Shown piece by piece: positions 5,304 to 6,341 of a stretch of 6,341 bases of DNA; position 1 is the first letter of the stretch, and each line of letters opens with the position of its first letter. The stretch lies in assembly GCA_016204125.1 (NCBI GenBank), contig JACQLI010000073.1, positions 1-6,341 of the forward strand, given 5' to 3'. The notes beneath the pieces were generated by a model. The model was not told the DNA's origin. It did not search any database and saw only the letters and a list, made by a program, of their open reading frames with translations. The translations under genes and the position numbers were made by a program. This DNA is from Candidatus Omnitrophota bacterium. Lineage in GTDB: Bacteria > Omnitrophota > Omnitrophia > Omnitrophales > JACQLI01.

Positions 5304-6341
5304 CTAAAAGCTATAGGATACAGAACCGCCTACGATGTGCCTCGAATACTCAAAGTGCCCCAGTAACGTCTCATCTAGGTTGTTTACCCGCGTAAAACTG
5401 TAATGTGCCTCTACATCGACATGTTCCGTAATCGGACGAATCAATTTTACTCCTGTGTTTAAATGGACATCGTGGCGGTGAATAAAAAAGGCAAAGTTAT
5501 GATGATTATCGTCGATCACAGAGAAAAATGTTTCAACACGAAACTTTTCAATAAGCGGGGTCTTGATGAAAACTCGTGCCGCATGCACTCTCGCATCAAA
5601 GCTATCCCCTTCCGCCTGATTATAGCCAAACTCATAAGAGAGGGAGAGCGAACGTTTTCTCTGGGAAGCGTAAAGAGTAGTCATCACTCCCGCTGTGTTG
5701 TAAAGTCCATCGCGAGATGAAACGCTTTCCTTAAACCCTTTGTTACGAAAATTGAGGACGGTGATATCGTCGTAGACTGACAACACGATATCATTGATCG
5801 GTTCAACGGAGACCCACGGAAAAAATGAATTCGAACTTGAAAAGGTTTCGTTCTCAAGCTCCCCATGCTCGAACGTGTATTTCAGACCCAAAGTAACTGG
5901 TTTCCCCAAAACGTACGTTGAGTAGGAACCGTAATGTTGAAGTGAGTGGTTTCTAAAATTAAAGGCTTCTAAAGAATCGGTATGTATGCTTTGGGTAAAG
6001 GTGTAAGCGCTACCGAGCCTTTTTGTGGCATCTTGAATGTAATCAAAACTAAACCCATTCTTGATATTGAAGCGCAGCGCATTCTGGTCCCCTGTCCTTT
6101 GGAAAGCTTCAACCGAGGAGCGCAAAGCAACGTTGTCATCGTATTCAGAACCGAGCGAACCGTAAATTCTCCAGGGTTTCTCCCGTTTTTTTGGTTCAGG
6201 GGGCTTGCCATTCATTTCCCCAAGAAGTCGCCTGGCTTTATGATCCATTGGATTGAGTTTGATGGCTTGGCTCAGAAAATTTTGTCCTTCCGTCTTATTC
6301 CCCATTTGAATGAGAATTGCCCCTTTTGTCCTCAAGAGATA
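5304..6341 (-). CDS. TPR plus outer-membrane beta-barrel protein, N-terminus off right edge
   Basis: The frame is open to the right edge, so the 345 residues seen are the C-terminal part. Residues about 1-45 form a TPR repeat (pattern KG, MG, EG, F, A, LNP spaced as in the consensus) and the start of another. A charged Pro/Lys linker (46-56) leads to WRIYGSLGSEYDDNV, a typical first strand of TPR-linked barrels. About 280 residues of alternating polar and hydrophobic, Tyr/Phe-rich strands follow, ending SVSYSF with the terminal Phe used as the BAM assembly signal. No cysteine is present. The layout and barrel size resemble DUF560/Slam-type surface lipoprotein exporters and, more loosely, the exopolysaccharide porin PgaA, with periplasmic TPRs before the barrel. 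The substrate is unknown; the secreted FecR protein encoded 13 bases downstream is a natural partner. A TTG at 6335-6333 is simply Leu inside the TPR. Confidence 0.8.
   Translation of the reverse strand, partial: YLLRTKGAILIQMGNKTEGQNFLSQAIKLNPMDHKARRLLGEMNGKPPEPKKREKPWRIYGSLGSEYDDNVALRSSVEAFQRTGDQNALRFNIKNGFSFDYIQDATKRLGSAYTFTQSIHTDSLEAFNFRNHSLQHYGSYSTYVLGKPVTLGLKYTFEHGELENETFSSSNSFFPWVSVEPINDIVLSVYDDITVLNFRNKGFKESVSSRDGLYNTAGVMTTLYASQRKRSLSLSYEFGYNQAEGDSFDARVHAARVFIKTPLIEKFRVETFFSVIDDNHHNFAFFIHRHDVHLNTGVKLIRPITEHVDVEAHYSFTRVNNLDETLLGHFEYSRHIVGGSVSYSF

Overview
The window comes from a Gram-negative (diderm) bacterium of middling GC content. Three things point to an outer membrane: an Mla-type lipid transport operon, a signal-peptide protein with a FecR domain, and a TPR protein ending in a beta-barrel with a C-terminal phenylalanine. 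The archaeal-type phosphoglycerate mutase (ApgM) is also scattered among deep-branching bacteria such as deltaproteobacteria-like groups and candidate phyla. I cannot name the lineage from this window. The DNA is almost wholly coding; the longest gap between genes is 42 bases.

Left third (1-1819, minus strand): a tight transcription unit read right to left. It holds a small integral-membrane methyltransferase of the isoprenylcysteine methyltransferase type, then apgM (4-base ATGA overlap), then the first 48 codons of a MoeB/ThiF-type adenylyltransferase that runs off the left edge. A possible internal promoter lies in the last codons of apgM, ahead of the MoeB-like gene.

Middle (1862-4458, plus strand): a complete four-gene Mla-type ABC transport unit in the order STAS protein (MlaB-like), permease (MlaE), ATPase (MlaF), membrane-anchored MCE protein (MlaD). 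The genes overlap by 4, 4 and 11 bases. A divergent gene bounds the unit on the left and a convergent gene on the right, so no mlaC or mlaA belongs to it. The four products should form an inner-membrane complex that moves phospholipid between the inner membrane and the periplasm. MlaD is extended by a long predicted helix after its MCE domain. mlaB and mlaD have clear Shine-Dalgarno sites, while mlaE and mlaF have none and probably rely on translational coupling.

Right third (4463-6341, minus strand): a two-gene run read right to left. It starts with a TPR plus outer-membrane beta-barrel protein (its N-terminus lies off the right edge), followed 13 bases later by a secreted FecR-domain protein with a long disordered acidic, Ser/Gly-rich tail. 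Neither product has a cysteine. Barrel and FecR protein may act together at the outer membrane, but their job is unknown. The FecR gene and mlaD converge with 4 bases between their stops, and both stops lie in one tandem 8-base repeat.

Most of the window is recognisable housekeeping or envelope biology. The least explained part is the TPR-barrel and FecR pair.
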